Positions 46,894 to 56,286 of a DNA stretch of 64,000 nucleotides are shown here, one piece after another. This DNA is from Gammaproteobacteria bacterium (GTDB taxonomy: Bacteria > Pseudomonadota > Gammaproteobacteria > Burkholderiales > Gallionellaceae). Every line of letters starts with the position of its first letter. The stretch's first letter is position 1. A program made the translations under genes and the position numbers. The stretch is from contig JAHJNJ010000017.1 of NCBI GenBank assembly GCA_018820925.1, positions 174,317 to 238,316 of the forward strand, in the 5' to 3' direction. The notes beneath the pieces are model-generated. The model searched no databases and was not told where the DNA came from. It saw nothing but the letters and a program-made list of their open reading frames with translations.

Positions 46894-46909
46894 GACACAG
46901 GAGAACACT

Positions 46910-47215
46910 ATGAAACCGATGCGATTCTTCCTCGACACCCATGACCGGACCCGCAAAACTTTTCCGGAAAGATTATCACCGGAGGATTTTGAAAAGTTCT
47001 ATGCGCTGTATGAAAAGGCTTGCTACGACGAAAACGTCATCCCCATTCGTCTGCATGTGAGCTATGAAGACGGACGCGCCTATTGCCTGAACATGGCAAC
47101 CGACGCAGATGCGGTGAAGCGCGCCCATGAGCGGGTGGGACTGCCGTACGACTCGATCAGCGAAGTGGCAACTGCCACGCCGGGCGATACATTTTTCCGG
47201 CGCAAGGCTGCTTGA
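46910..47215 (+). CDS. DUF4242 (SCO4226-like) protein
   Basis: A 101-residue protein with the ferredoxin-like DUF4242 fold; the ENVIPIRLHVSYEDGRAYCLNMATDADAVK segment matches the family, some members of which bind nickel. CAGGAGAACACT precedes the ATG at 46910. It diverges from the peroxidase gene and is separated from the convergent MFS gene by a hairpin terminator. Confidence 0.85.
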   Translation: MKPMRFFLDTHDRTRKTFPERLSPEDFEKFYALYEKACYDENVIPIRLHVSYEDGRAYCLNMATDADAVKRAHERVGLPYDSISEVATATPGDTFFRRKAA

Positions 47216-47222
47216 AAACAAA

Positions 47223-47251
47223 GCGCCCTCATTGATTGCCAATGAGGGCGC
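47223..47251. terminator. Hairpin between convergent genes
   Basis: GCGCCCTCATTG (47223-47234) and CAATGAGGGCGC (47240-47251) form a perfect 12-bp stem with a 5-base loop. No long T-run follows, but it lies exactly between the DUF4242 and MFS stop codons. Confidence 0.8.
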
Positions 47252-47278
47252 AGCTCTGTCTACACAGAATTTGAACCT

Positions 47279-48583
47279 TTAATCGATTTGCCCCGTAGAC
47301 ACATAGCGGCAATACGTCTCGCGAATGAACAGCGTCGCAATCAATCCCATCAGCGAAAACCCCGCCATGATGGCGATACCCGCCTGATAGTCGCCCAAGC
47401 CGAGTGGCGCAGCGCCAGCACCGGCATGAGCATGATCGATGGCCCAGCCCACCATGGGCTGCAGGATCGCCGTGCCAAGAAAAGCGCCGACATTCACCAC
47501 GCTGGTCGCCATTCCCGAAAGCGCGGGCGGATTCACTTCCTTGGCGCATGACCAGCTCAGAGTGAAGCTCGGCGCGCACAGACCCATCACAAAGAACAGC
47601 ACGTAGCTGGCTGCACTACTCATCGGCATGCCGGAAAGCATGGGCAGCCAGCACAGGAAATAACCCAGTGCCCCCGCAATCATGACCGGCTTGCGATGCC
47701 CGAGACGATCCGACAGCATGCCGATGAAAAAGGCGCCGATGGCGAATCCCGTCAGCAGCAGCGTCGTGTGATTGGTTGCGGCGGTACGGTCCATGCCGTA
47801 CACATCGCGCAGGAACGGCACCGCCCACAAGCCGCCGAAGGCGAACAACGTCCCGGCAATCCCCATGTTCACCCACAACCCGGGCCAGGTCGCGCGATTT
47901 TTCACGATGATCAGCAACCCGTCATACCAATGTCCCGTGTGAGCCGGATGGGCTGCTTTGCCGTCCAGCTCGCGCAAGCTGGGCAACCCGGCCTCGCCCG
48001 GATTGTTGCGTACCAGAAACCATGCCAACACCGCCAGGAGCAAAGAGAACACACCGATTGAAGCAAACGCCGAGCGCCAGGAAACAAAAGCCAGCACCCA
48101 AGCCAGCGGGGCTGCGGCCAGCAACGACCCGGTATTGCCCAGCAGGATGGTCGCCCCGGTCATGGTGGCGAAATGCCGATCATGGAACCATGCCGCGTTG
48201 AGCTTGAGCATCGAAATGAATGTGACCGACACGCCGAGCCCAACCAGCAGGCGGCCGACCGATGCCACCGCGAGCGTGTCCGCCATGCCGAACAGCAGCG
48301 AACCGATCCCCGCGATCAACCCGCCGATGGCGACCACGCGGCGCGGCCCCAGCGTATCGACCAGGATCCCGGTGGGAATCTGCATCACCATGTACACATA
48401 GAAATAGGTTGCCGACAGCCCGCCCAGCTCTGCCGCACTGGCATGGAAGGTCTGCTGCAGGTCGGACGAGATCGCCGCCGGCGCGAAGCGATGGAAGAAT
48501 GACAGCACATACGCTAGGCCGACGATCACGAAGGCAGTCCAGCGCAAGCGGACAAGCTGGTTGCTTTGATGAGCGTTCAGCAT
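47279..48583 (-). CDS. MFS transporter
   Basis: A 434-residue twelve-helix transporter beginning with LRWTAFVIVGLAYVLSFFHRFAPAAIS, resembling sugar-phosphate/organic anion MFS proteins (NarK/ACS-like). The motif DTLGPRRVVAIGG lies between helices 2 and 3. It is divergent from yaeQ with a 153-base spacer. The substrate is unknown. Confidence 0.92.
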   Translation of the reverse strand: MLNAHQSNQLVRLRWTAFVIVGLAYVLSFFHRFAPAAISSDLQQTFHASAAELGGLSATYFYVYMVMQIPTGILVDTLGPRRVVAIGGLIAGIGSLLFGMADTLAVASVGRLLVGLGVSVTFISMLKLNAAWFHDRHFATMTGATILLGNTGSLLAAAPLAWVLAFVSWRSAFASIGVFSLLLAVLAWFLVRNNPGEAGLPSLRELDGKAAHPAHTGHWYDGLLIIVKNRATWPGLWVNMGIAGTLFAFGGLWAVPFLRDVYGMDRTAATNHTTLLLTGFAIGAFFIGMLSDRLGHRKPVMIAGALGYFLCWLPMLSGMPMSSAASYVLFFVMGLCAPSFTLSWSCAKEVNPPALSGMATSVVNVGAFLGTAILQPMVGWAIDHAHAGAGAAPLGLGDYQAGIAIMAGFSLMGLIATLFIRETYCRYVSTGQID

Positions 48584-48736
48584 GCGTGGATATTGCCGCG
48601 AAGCATGAGGCTGCAGATTATTGTCATATCGATTGGCAGAAAGTGTGCGGAAGCGGCTAAACTTGGCCGGTCGGCATGATGAATCATGTCACGCTGTTAC
48701 TCAACCCGTCTGGCAAAGCAGGAATCGGAATAACCC

Positions 48737-49279
48737 ATGGCCATCAAAGCAACCGTCTTCAAAGCCAATCTGCAAATCGCGGATATGGAACGTCACTATT
48801 ATCAGGACCACGCGCTGACATTGGCGCGACACCCTTCGGAAACGGATGAACGCATGATGGTGCGTTTGCTGGCGTTTGCCCTGCACGCGCACGAATACCT
48901 GGAATTCGGCCAGGGCATGACCAACGAAGAAGAAGCAGACTTGTGGCGCAAGGACCTGACCGGGTCGATCGAGTTATGGATAGACGTCGGCATCCCCGAT
49001 GAAAAACTGATCCGCAAAGCGTGCGGCCGCTCCAACCAGGTGGTTGTGTACTGCTACGGCGGGCGCGTGGCCGACATGTGGTTTGCGCAAAACAGCGCGC
49101 AATTCGATCGCCAGAAAAACCTCACCATCATCAACCTGCCGCCGGAAAGCACAAAGGAACTTGCCAAGCTCGCGCAACGCAAGATGGACCTGCAATGCAC
49201 CATTCAGGACGGACAGGTATGGCTGGGCGATGGCGACGCCAGCGTGCTGGTGGAACGGGTGATACTCAAAGGGAGTTGA
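48737..49279 (+). CDS. yaeQ: YaeQ family protein
   Basis: A 180-residue protein with the YaeQ signatures MAIKATVFKANLQIADMERHYY, HPSETDERMMVRLLAFALHA and RKACGRSNQVVVYCYGG. YaeQ proteins have a PD-(D/E)XK nuclease-like fold but uncertain function (once linked to rfaH suppression). Single gene with a standard start. Confidence 0.93.
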   Translation: MAIKATVFKANLQIADMERHYYQDHALTLARHPSETDERMMVRLLAFALHAHEYLEFGQGMTNEEEADLWRKDLTGSIELWIDVGIPDEKLIRKACGRSNQVVVYCYGGRVADMWFAQNSAQFDRQKNLTIINLPPESTKELAKLAQRKMDLQCTIQDGQVWLGDGDASVLVERVILKGS

Positions 49280-49334
49280 GCATTGCAACAGGCGTTGTTG
49301 CTGCCTTGCCTTCGTGCGACCGGAGGGGGTGATT

Positions 49335-49365
49335 GATGGGTATCGCTACGCTCAACCCATCCTAC
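49335..49365. repeat. Palindromic repeat family B, half copy
   Basis: Only the right half, GATGGGTATCGCTACGCTC through ACCCATCCTAC, is present between yaeQ and the PilZ gene. Confidence 0.8.
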
Positions 49366-49437
49366 GCTTGCTCGCCGCAGAGCAGCCCTTCGTAGTTTCT
49401 CCTTGGCAGTCTGAATTGATGCCGCGTCACTTCACCG

Positions 49438-50124
49438 TCAATTTTCCGCCAGGTTCTTGTAGATGAAGTTATGCACCAGCGTGCGCTCATAGCCGTCCGG
49501 CTGATGAAACTCCAAACCGCTCAAAACCAGTTTTTCCTCGCCGATATTGTCCGCGACGCTGCCTTCATTGCGGATGATTGCCGGCACCACGAACAATTGT
49601 TCCTCGCCATCGATGGGCAGGCGGAAACTTACCTCGACTTCATCGCCCACGCGACCGAACTCCGTTTTGGAATGAACCCGCGCGCCGGAAACACTCATGT
49701 CCTCTATGGTTCCCGGCGTTGCTTGTTCGACATTCTTCGATTTGACCGAACAGGCCAGGCGAATCTTGGCGCGCAACGCGCTGCGCATGTTGATGGTGCT
49801 GATCTTCGGCGGAAATGAAAGGTGCAGGTACGGAAACGGTGTAAGGCAGACATTGACCACGTCCGCGGTGAACTCGTAGGTTTTGGTACCCGAAAAGCCG
49901 CGCACCAGGAAACTCTCCCCTTTTTTGACAAAGAGCAGTTTCTCATCCTGCATGGGGTGGGTCACCAGCACGCTTTTTTTGTTCAGGTAGCCGATGAGCT
50001 TGACGTAATGGTATTGCTTGGAAGCAGCAAAATCCTGCAATTGCACGATGTCGCCGATGCCGATCTTCACCGAGAACAGATCGCTCTGTTCGGCGTGCTT
50101 GCCGGACGGCATGCTTTTGTTCAT
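49438..50124 (-). CDS. PilZ-domain c-di-GMP receptor, YcgR-like
   Basis: A 228-residue protein with an N-terminal YcgR-like domain (LQDFAASKQYHYVKLIGYL) and a C-terminal PilZ domain: the RxxxR-type motif RAKIR and the DMSVSGARV (D/NxSxxG) motif bind c-di-GMP. YcgR proteins slow flagellar rotation; no flagellar gene is in view, so the target is unknown. It is the downstream gene of a minus-strand cluster with grxD, bolA and an unrecognised protein. GGGAGAAGC precedes the ATG. Confidence 0.92.
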   Translation of the reverse strand: MNKSMPSGKHAEQSDLFSVKIGIGDIVQLQDFAASKQYHYVKLIGYLNKKSVLVTHPMQDEKLLFVKKGESFLVRGFSGTKTYEFTADVVNVCLTPFPYLHLSFPPKISTINMRSALRAKIRLACSVKSKNVEQATPGTIEDMSVSGARVHSKTEFGRVGDEVEVSFRLPIDGEEQLFVVPAIIRNEGSVADNIGEEKLVLSGLEFHQPDGYERTLVHNFIYKNLAEN

Positions 50125-50201
50125 TACGCTTCTCCCGGATCAATCTTCCATGAATCCCCCGGCGGGGGAAACATGCCCTGTTAAACTTGGTGCGCCGGAT
50201 A

Positions 50202-50525
50202 TTATGCCAAAGCGCGCTCGATCAGTTTCTGCAATTCGCCTTTCTCGTACAGGTCTTTCATGATGTCCGAGCCGCCGATCAACTCGCCCTTGATGTACAG
50301 CTGGGGAAAGGTCGGCCAGTCGGCGTAATACTTCAGGTTTTCAAAAATCCCCTGGTCAGACAGCACATTCACCGCGACATAGTCTTTGACGCCGCACGAC
50401 TTGAGCACCTGCGCCGCCAGGCCGGAAAATCCGCATTGCGGAAATTGCGGGGTACCTTTCATATAGAGCACAATCGGATTGGATGTTACGGTTTGCCTGA
50501 TCTTGTCCAGCACGCTTTGATCCAT
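50202..50525 (-). CDS. grxD: Monothiol glutaredoxin, Grx4/GrxD type
   Basis: A 107-residue protein with the monothiol active site PQFPQCGFS, and TFPQLYIKGELIGGSDI of the glutathione site. Grx4 proteins hold [2Fe-2S] clusters with glutathione and exchange them with BolA proteins. The start at 50525 is normal for the family. It lies 17 bases after the bolA-family gene. Confidence 0.95.
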   Translation of the reverse strand: MDQSVLDKIRQTVTSNPIVLYMKGTPQFPQCGFSGLAAQVLKSCGVKDYVAVNVLSDQGIFENLKYYADWPTFPQLYIKGELIGGSDIMKDLYEKGELQKLIERALA

Positions 50526-50542
50526 GTTTTTCTCCAATATAT

Positions 50543-50779
50543 TCAGGTTTGCTGTGCCCACTGTTCCGGGGTGAAGGTTTTCATCGACAACGCATGGATA
50601 TCTTCCATCTTGTCCCCCAGCGCGCGATAAACCAGCTGATGCTGCTGCAACATCCCCTTGCCTTCAAAGGCAGCGCTGACGATCACGGCCTCGAAATGAC
50701 GACCATCACCCTCGACCTCGATATGCGCGCAGTCCAGCCCCTGCTGGATGTATGTCTTGACGTTGTCCGGTGTCACCAT
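50543..50779 (-). CDS. BolA/IbaG-family protein
   Basis: A 78-residue protein with the BolA fold, including DGRHFEAVIVSAAFEGKGMLQQHQLVYRAL and the conserved His. Length and the short helix order suit the IbaG (YrbA) branch. It is paired with grxD, a known [2Fe-2S]-sharing partner. GGGGGAG is upstream of the ATG. Confidence 0.94.
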   Translation of the reverse strand: MVTPDNVKTYIQQGLDCAHIEVEGDGRHFEAVIVSAAFEGKGMLQQHQLVYRALGDKMEDIHALSMKTFTPEQWAQQT

Positions 50780-50829
50780 GATGTATCTCCCCCGCCTGGA
50801 TTGTCCCGTGTTCTGTCCGCCGGCACCAA

Positions 50830-51996
50830 TTATTCTTTCGGCCAGTAAGCCGTGGCGATCCCGTCTCCCAGATCGGCCTCAATCAGGCGGCGGCGCACTT
50901 CGAGCAAGCGCCCGATCAGGGCGGGCTCATGCTGCCCGTAGGCATCGGCATCCGGGGTGCGGTTCACCACGACGCCGAGCAGTTCGGTGATCGCATTGCC
51001 GATGGAGTTCTGGCTGATGGTTACGATCAGTTTGCCCGCATCATTGCGGTAAATAAGCTGTTTGAAGGCGGGCTGCCAGCGAATCGCATTGGCATATTTT
51101 GCATCCACGATGCAAAGCTCGCGCACCTTCTTAGCCGTCTTCATGAAATCGTTATTGAACAGCAACACGCTTTCCACCTGTTCCGGGAAATAGACATCCG
51201 GCAGCATGGGCGAATTGCGGCTGGAGACCTGGGAAAAGAAGGAGCGATAGAAATCGATGAACCCCTTAAGCACTTCGTCGTATTCTTTCCAGAAATGCAC
51301 ATCCTTGAGCGCCTCGGCCCCGCCCTGAATCTCCCAACTGGGCAAGCCCTGCGGATAGCCGGTCAGTTCGATGCGCGCGTCGGCCTCGCTCGCCGGTTTG
51401 AGGATTCTCAGGTCCAGCGCCTTGTCGAAAAACTCGCGGTAGACATCGCGCATATAAGCCTGAAACAGGCTGTGCTGACCGCCATCGGTCAGGTTGGGAT
51501 TGTTGGCATCCGCCAGTCTGGCGTCGCGCAATGCTGCCTTTGGAAAAACGATAAAGTGGTTGTGCAGCATGCGGATGCTCGGCACGCCCGGCGAAGTCAG
51601 CGGCCAGGTCGCATCCAGGCTCGCCTCGCCCGCCAGGATCAGCGCCTCGTCCGGGTTCGGGTACTGCTCCAGCATGTAATCGATGATGATCTGGTTCATG
51701 CGGTTCCATACATGCTTCACGTTTTCCGCCACCTGCGTGCGCCGCACCGGCCGCCCCAGCGGATTCAGGATCGTATTGGAAGTGTTGTAGATGATCGAGC
51801 AATCGAACTCGTTGCTGTGACCCAGCGCCTTGCGATACAGCAACAGATTTTCCGAATTCATCAACAAACCGTTGTTGTGGACCAGGTCGTTCAGGTTCTC
51901 CGTGCTGTTGAAAAACTCGTTGTGCTTCATTCCCTCCGGGACGGTCAGCGGAATAGGGCGAAAAGGCGTGGCGATTTCGCGTGGGCCGGATTGCAT
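50830..51996 (-). CDS. Conserved protein of unknown function upstream of bolA-grxD
   Basis: I do not recognise the family of this 388-residue soluble protein. Features seen: no signal peptide or membrane helix; SIRMLHNHFIVFPKAAL with a HNH-like pattern that recalls HIT-type active sites but is not enough to assign it; NSTENLNDLVHNNGLLMNSENLLLYRKALG near the N-terminus; and ISQNSIGNAITELLG near the C-terminus. GAGG lies ten bases before the ATG at 51996. It is 50 bases upstream of the bolA-family gene on the same strand, suggesting a shared transcript. Confidence 0.8.
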   Translation of the reverse strand: MQSGPREIATPFRPIPLTVPEGMKHNEFFNSTENLNDLVHNNGLLMNSENLLLYRKALGHSNEFDCSIIYNTSNTILNPLGRPVRRTQVAENVKHVWNRMNQIIIDYMLEQYPNPDEALILAGEASLDATWPLTSPGVPSIRMLHNHFIVFPKAALRDARLADANNPNLTDGGQHSLFQAYMRDVYREFFDKALDLRILKPASEADARIELTGYPQGLPSWEIQGGAEALKDVHFWKEYDEVLKGFIDFYRSFFSQVSSRNSPMLPDVYFPEQVESVLLFNNDFMKTAKKVRELCIVDAKYANAIRWQPAFKQLIYRNDAGKLIVTISQNSIGNAITELLGVVVNRTPDADAYGQHEPALIGRLLEVRRRLIEADLGDGIATAYWPKE

Positions 51997-52125
51997 CGTG
52001 TCGTTCCTCAAGTGTAGTTGGCAATAAGCGGGCATTATCCGCCGGCGATCAATTCAATCCGAGAATAACATCTGTTTTGCGCCAACGGTCAGTCTTGAAA
52101 CTGTCAACGCATGAATTTCTTTCCA

Positions 52126-52674
52126 TCAGAATTTAGTCACCGGATTCCTGGGTAACTGAGTATTATTGGGCGGTTGCGAGTATTCGGGTTTCTTGTAATC
52201 TGCGGCGACTGCCTGCAATATCTTCCCCCTGTATGCCGTATCGACTTCAAGGCGTTTTGCGGCGAACTGGCCATAGCTGAGATTGCCCTTTTGCAACTCC
52301 AACACCAGCACAAGCTGATCGCTATCCAGCGCGGCAGACCACAGGGCAACGTTACGGGGTTCGTAAACATAGGCCCGGGCTTTGATCTTGTAACAATGTT
52401 CAAGCTTGGTTGCCCATTTTTTTATGGCAACCTTTTCTTTCCGGGTGGGCGTGTCTTCGATACTCAGCAAATCAAAATATTCATCGCGATCGTAGACGGT
52501 ATCCAGCGTTACCTTGTCGGCGATCGCATCAAGCTCGGAATCTCTTTTCAGGTCATTCAAACACTGTCGATATTCATGCTTGAGTATCGCCCACGGGCCT
52601 TTCGGTTGCTTTTCAAACAAACCGGAGCAACCCGAAAGCATCAGCAAGCCGAAATAAAAAACCGCCTTGGACAT
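52126..52674 (-). CDS. Putative lipoprotein, unknown function
   Basis: A 182-residue protein beginning MSKAVFYFGLLMLSGCSGLF, a lipoprotein signal with lipobox LSGC. The mature part is charged and helical, with several Arg/Lys/Glu runs, and ends in QPPNNTQLPRNP. CGGAGGGG lies 6-12 bases before the ATG at 52674, favouring that start over two upstream ATGs. No family was recognised. Confidence 0.75.
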   Translation of the reverse strand: MSKAVFYFGLLMLSGCSGLFEKQPKGPWAILKHEYRQCLNDLKRDSELDAIADKVTLDTVYDRDEYFDLLSIEDTPTRKEKVAIKKWATKLEHCYKIKARAYVYEPRNVALWSAALDSDQLVLVLELQKGNLSYGQFAAKRLEVDTAYRGKILQAVAADYKKPEYSQPPNNTQLPRNPVTKF

Positions 52675-52770
52675 CAAGCCCCTCCGGTTCATCACGGATG
52701 CTGTCTTGGTAATCTGAAACACCTTGAAATCCCCCTTATAGCATTCAGCCACTCAGGCCTGCATGGCCCT

Positions 52771-53124
52771 TTATTCCCGCGAATCCGCGACCAGCGCCAC
52801 TCTGGTCGCTGCCGTTGATTTATCAATATCAAAACTCACTTCGCAATACTCGTTGATTCCGTTGTCGGGCGTCGGATCATCCGCACAACTGCAACCGCCA
52901 ATGATTCCCTGATAAAAAATTCCGGCGCGGATACGGATAACACCATCCGTCTCCACAACGCTGTTGATCACCACCGTGATTGGCTGATTGCCCACACTGC
53001 TGCTGCCTGACAATCCCTGTTGCAAAGGCAGTTGATCCGCGCCCAATTGTACAATTTCCTGTTTGAGGACGGACTCAAAACCGGGCGTTCCCCAGGCATG
53101 CAGCGCTTTGTCGAGTTTAATCAT
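52771..53124 (-). CDS. Hypothetical protein
   Basis: A 117-residue protein I do not recognise. It has a GCSCADDPTPDNGINEYCEVSFDID segment with three cysteines and no signal peptide. It lies 97 bases upstream of the lipoprotein gene on the same strand. The ATG at 53124 starts MIKLDKALHAWGTPGFESVLK. Confidence 0.7.
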   Translation of the reverse strand: MIKLDKALHAWGTPGFESVLKQEIVQLGADQLPLQQGLSGSSSVGNQPITVVINSVVETDGVIRIRAGIFYQGIIGGCSCADDPTPDNGINEYCEVSFDIDKSTAATRVALVADSRE

Positions 53125-53328
53125 GAAACCGCGATCACCAGGTTTTCTTCAGGACAGTATCTTATACAAACACAGGTTAACTTGAAATTTGAATAGCCAT
53201 TGCCGGTCCCTTTAGCCTGCCAGCTTAATTTGTGTACAATCACGCCAGACATGAAATGACGGCATTATCCCGGGGCATGCGATAGCCACCCTCGATCGAA
53301 GTTTGATGAAACAAACAACAAGGAGCAA

Positions 53329-53970
53329 ATGATGGCAAAGTTCAAACTGGCAGTGAGTACGGTATTGATGGTAACCATGATTGCCGGCCTGTCCGGTTGC
53401 GGCGAAAAAGAAACGCCCAAACCTCCCCCACCGCCTCCCCTGCCTCTCACCGTCGGCGGCGCCGTCTCCGGACTTGCGGGTGGCGCAGTGGTACTTCAGC
53501 TCAATGGGGGCGACGACCTGACAGTCAACGCCAACGGCAGGTTCAAGTTTCCCAAGCCCCAGAAGAAAGGCAGCGCCTACGCGGTCACCGTGCTGACGCA
53601 GCCCGCCTTGCCAGTCAAACAGACCTGCACAGTCAGCCAAGGCAGCGGCACAGTTGCAATGGTGGTCAACAATGTCGATGTCTCCTGCACTACCAATAGC
53701 TACGCCGTCGGCGGCACCGTCTCCGGACTTGCCGCCAAAAGCAAGGGATTGGTACTCGAGCTAAAAGGCGGCAGCGAAGTTGAGATCACGAAAAACGGCA
53801 ACTTTGTCTTCCCCGACACCCGCCTGCCCGATGGCAGCGACTACAACGTCGTCCTCAAATCAACACCGGCCAGGCAAAGCTGCAAGATCGAAGCCATCGC
53901 CACCGCGCCCGACAGGGACACGATCAATATCGTCTCCGTCACCTGCGGCAAGAAGGGCCGCCGCAATTAA
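53329..53970 (+). CDS. Lipoprotein with two tandem beta-rich repeats
   Basis: A 213-residue protein with signal peptide and lipobox (LSGCGEKE), a poly-proline spacer (KPPPPPPLPL), then two ~80-residue repeats each starting VGGxVSGLAxxxVLxLxGG and ending in a VxCxT/G-type strand. Such repeats are common in surface or periplasmic lipoproteins of unknown function. AAGGAG precedes the ATG. Confidence 0.85.
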   Translation: MMAKFKLAVSTVLMVTMIAGLSGCGEKETPKPPPPPPLPLTVGGAVSGLAGGAVVLQLNGGDDLTVNANGRFKFPKPQKKGSAYAVTVLTQPALPVKQTCTVSQGSGTVAMVVNNVDVSCTTNSYAVGGTVSGLAAKSKGLVLELKGGSEVEITKNGNFVFPDTRLPDGSDYNVVLKSTPARQSCKIEAIATAPDRDTINIVSVTCGKKGRRN

Positions 53971-54036
53971 TCGCACCCCGACTAGCCTCTGATTATTTCC
54001 CTGCAATGGGATTGATCAGGGGTTCCTGCACTTGTT

Positions 54037-54423
54037 TTATTCAGGTTCACCCTGCCACAGCATGTCGTAGCCAAGCTCCTTGCTGTCCACGCACAGCTTG
54101 CCCAGCGCCGCGAATTTTTCCTTGAAAACGTGATCGGCATGCGATTTTTCGTGCTCTTCAAAAGACTTCCAGTAGGTAACAATCGCAATATGCTTTTCCG
54201 CTGATCTGGAATTGCTCAACGACCCCTCCTCCGAAACAAAACCGGAGAAATCAAAAACCTGCCCCGCGATGAAGCCCCCCTTGTCTCCGCCGTAGGTGTC
54301 TTTCACGACATTGCACATCTCGGCCAGTGCCAGCTCTACATCCTCAAACGCCACACCAGGTTTGATGGTCGCCGTATTGAAAAGCATCTTTGCGCCAAAA
54401 GGGATCGTAATGGGTGAATACAT
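54037..54423 (-). CDS. Dimeric alpha-beta barrel (ABM-like) protein
   Basis: A 128-residue protein beginning MYSPITIPFGAKMLFNTATIKPGVAFED, with HIAIVTYWKSFEEHEKSHADHVFKEKF resembling antibiotic-biosynthesis-monooxygenase-type ferredoxin-like domains. GCGGAGGCATATC precedes the ATG at 54423, which is preferred to one at 54471. The substrate is unknown. Confidence 0.75.
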   Translation of the reverse strand: MYSPITIPFGAKMLFNTATIKPGVAFEDVELALAEMCNVVKDTYGGDKGGFIAGQVFDFSGFVSEEGSLSNSRSAEKHIAIVTYWKSFEEHEKSHADHVFKEKFAALGKLCVDSKELGYDMLWQGEPE

Positions 54424-54651
54424 GATATGCCTCCGCTTGAAGTTGAACCGAGACGCACAGTATCGCTGCACGCTAACCCGGCTATTCCGTAATCAAAAAC
54501 GGAATAGCCTGTCAAAATCATAACGGAGTATGGAAACGTCTGCACACAAACATCTTGTCACGTGCAGCAGACGCTTTCCGAGCGGACCGTTTCCGGAATT
54601 GAACGATGCGGAGAGATTGGTCCGTCCTTGATTATTCCGGACCAGCCTGCC

Positions 54652-55968
54652 TTAACGATGCATCAGTATGAGCTGCTTGGCGATGATGTCGTGATTCAGC
54701 CACAACACCGGGCCCGACGGTTTGGATGACTCACGGAATATCAAAGGCCCGGTGCCTTCCAGCACCAGCGCACTCAACACATCGGTGACAAGCGCGTCGC
54801 GGCTCTTGTGCATCTTCGTGATCTCCTCCGACGTGCCGATCATCACATCGGCCAGTTCGGCGGTATTCGGCATCGGCCATGCCGCAAAATCGCGGAATTT
54901 CGCCATCACGTCGCTGTTGTTGTAATCGTCGATTTTCTGCAACAGGCTTTCCAGCGTCTGCCCTTCCTGCAACACATCGCGGCAAGCCTGCCACTGCGCT
55001 TCCGCCCACGCGCCGCCTTGTTCCTTGCGCAACGCCTTGAGCAACGGGAACAGCGAAAGCTCCACGCCGACGAAGATGTCAGAAGAGTTGGTGCGGATCT
55101 CCGGGCAGTTGTAAACCGTGGCCTTGATGCCCTGCGCCCACGCGGCCTCGGCCACCTGTTCCAGACGCATCTTGGCCTTGCCTTGCGTATAGCTGGTGTA
55201 GGTCTGCCACTGGTAATGGCCATCGACCATGATCTCGGTACCGTGATAGCCGTAAGCGGTATAGCGCACCTGCCCGCCGGTTTTTTCCAGACGCGCGCGG
55301 ATCGCCGCGCTGCCGTCAATGAGGTGCTGGAATGTATTCGCGGTAACCTCGTCGAAATTCATCAGGATCAGCTTGCCCAGATCGCTGTTGAGCAGGGCGC
55401 TCGAGGACAGGAAGCGTTCGCCGCGTCCCTTGTAGATACGGTTGGCGATCGCCAGGAACACTTTCACCTTGGGAATACCGCCCGCCATGGTGTGCGCGAA
55501 GAACGCATTGCTGCCGTCGGGAATCAGCTTGTCCAGCTCGGACATCACTTGCGCCACGGAATCCTTGAAACGCTTCACACCCACCGCGCGGCATTTTTCG
55601 ATATGCGCCCAATCCAGCTTGTCCTCCTGCCAGCTCTTGAGCGTCATGTCGGCCAGCATATCGGTCGGGGTCGGTTCGCCTGCGGGCGCATCCAGATCGA
55701 AACCCGCCATCAGCGGCACATTGATGATGCGTCCGCCCAGATTCGCCTCTGCAGCAGCCAGTTCCTCGGCGGTCAGCGCGCGCAATGCATTGTTCTCATC
55801 CCGGCGTCCTACGGTGATGCCGATGATGGTCATGCCCGCCTTGCGTGCCTCGTTGATCAAACCATTCGCATAGCCGCGTCCGAACAATTCGCCGAACAGC
55901 ACAAAGACGTCGCCTTTGCGAAAGATGTTGGATTGTGGAATGTCGCGTAAAGGGATGGGTGCTTTCAA
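54652..55968 (-). CDS. Conserved 438-aa protein, possibly FabMG-type enoyl-ACP reductase family
   Basis: A 438-residue soluble protein. Conspicuous conserved-looking blocks are PIPLRDIPQSNIFRKGDVFV, LFGRGYANGLINEARKAG, AFFAHTMAGGIPKVK and YGYHGTEIMVDGHYQWQTYTSYTQG. I believe similar proteins are annotated as enoyl-ACP reductase FabMG family, from a metagenomic triclosan-resistance gene, but I cannot verify it, and there is no SDR or MDR Rossmann signature I can defend. The start MKAPIPL is sensible. It stands alone. Confidence 0.6.
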   Translation of the reverse strand: MKAPIPLRDIPQSNIFRKGDVFVLFGELFGRGYANGLINEARKAGMTIIGITVGRRDENNALRALTAEELAAAEANLGGRIINVPLMAGFDLDAPAGEPTPTDMLADMTLKSWQEDKLDWAHIEKCRAVGVKRFKDSVAQVMSELDKLIPDGSNAFFAHTMAGGIPKVKVFLAIANRIYKGRGERFLSSSALLNSDLGKLILMNFDEVTANTFQHLIDGSAAIRARLEKTGGQVRYTAYGYHGTEIMVDGHYQWQTYTSYTQGKAKMRLEQVAEAAWAQGIKATVYNCPEIRTNSSDIFVGVELSLFPLLKALRKEQGGAWAEAQWQACRDVLQEGQTLESLLQKIDDYNNSDVMAKFRDFAAWPMPNTAELADVMIGTSEEITKMHKSRDALVTDVLSALVLEGTGPLIFRESSKPSGPVLWLNHDIIAKQLILMHR

Positions 55969-56286
55969 AATAATTGACTCCGGTTAATTTGAATGATGCA
56001 AAACAGCAATACTCGGTTGGCCTTCAACAAGGTCGTAATTGTACAGAAGGAAATCGGTGAATTTTTTTCATTTGGCAAAACTATTGAGATGTTGCCCCAT
56101 GATTGCCCTGAAAAAACTCCAAATATAACCCATCAACCCTGTCCTCCGGACCTGCTAGCCCCCGGACAAAAAAATCGCAGCCCTCCCCGGCTGCGATTCG
56201 GGCAGCGGCAAACCTCAATACGCGCTCCTGTTATTTAGTTACAGATCAATTTGTTATGCGAATGCCGCACCACTACAGCCGCCCTG
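55969..56286. other. Spacer with terminator
   Basis: A 318-base gene-free spacer; apart from the mscS-family terminator at 56168-56197 it shows AT-rich promoter-like sequence around 55990-56100 upstream of the 438-aa protein gene, without a convincing -35/-10 pair. Confidence 0.6.
56168..56197 (-). terminator. Intrinsic terminator of the MscS-family gene
   Basis: Read on the minus strand: ATCGCAGCC, six-base loop, GGCTGCGAT, then TTTTTT. It lies 90 bases past the MscS-type stop codon. Confidence 0.85.
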
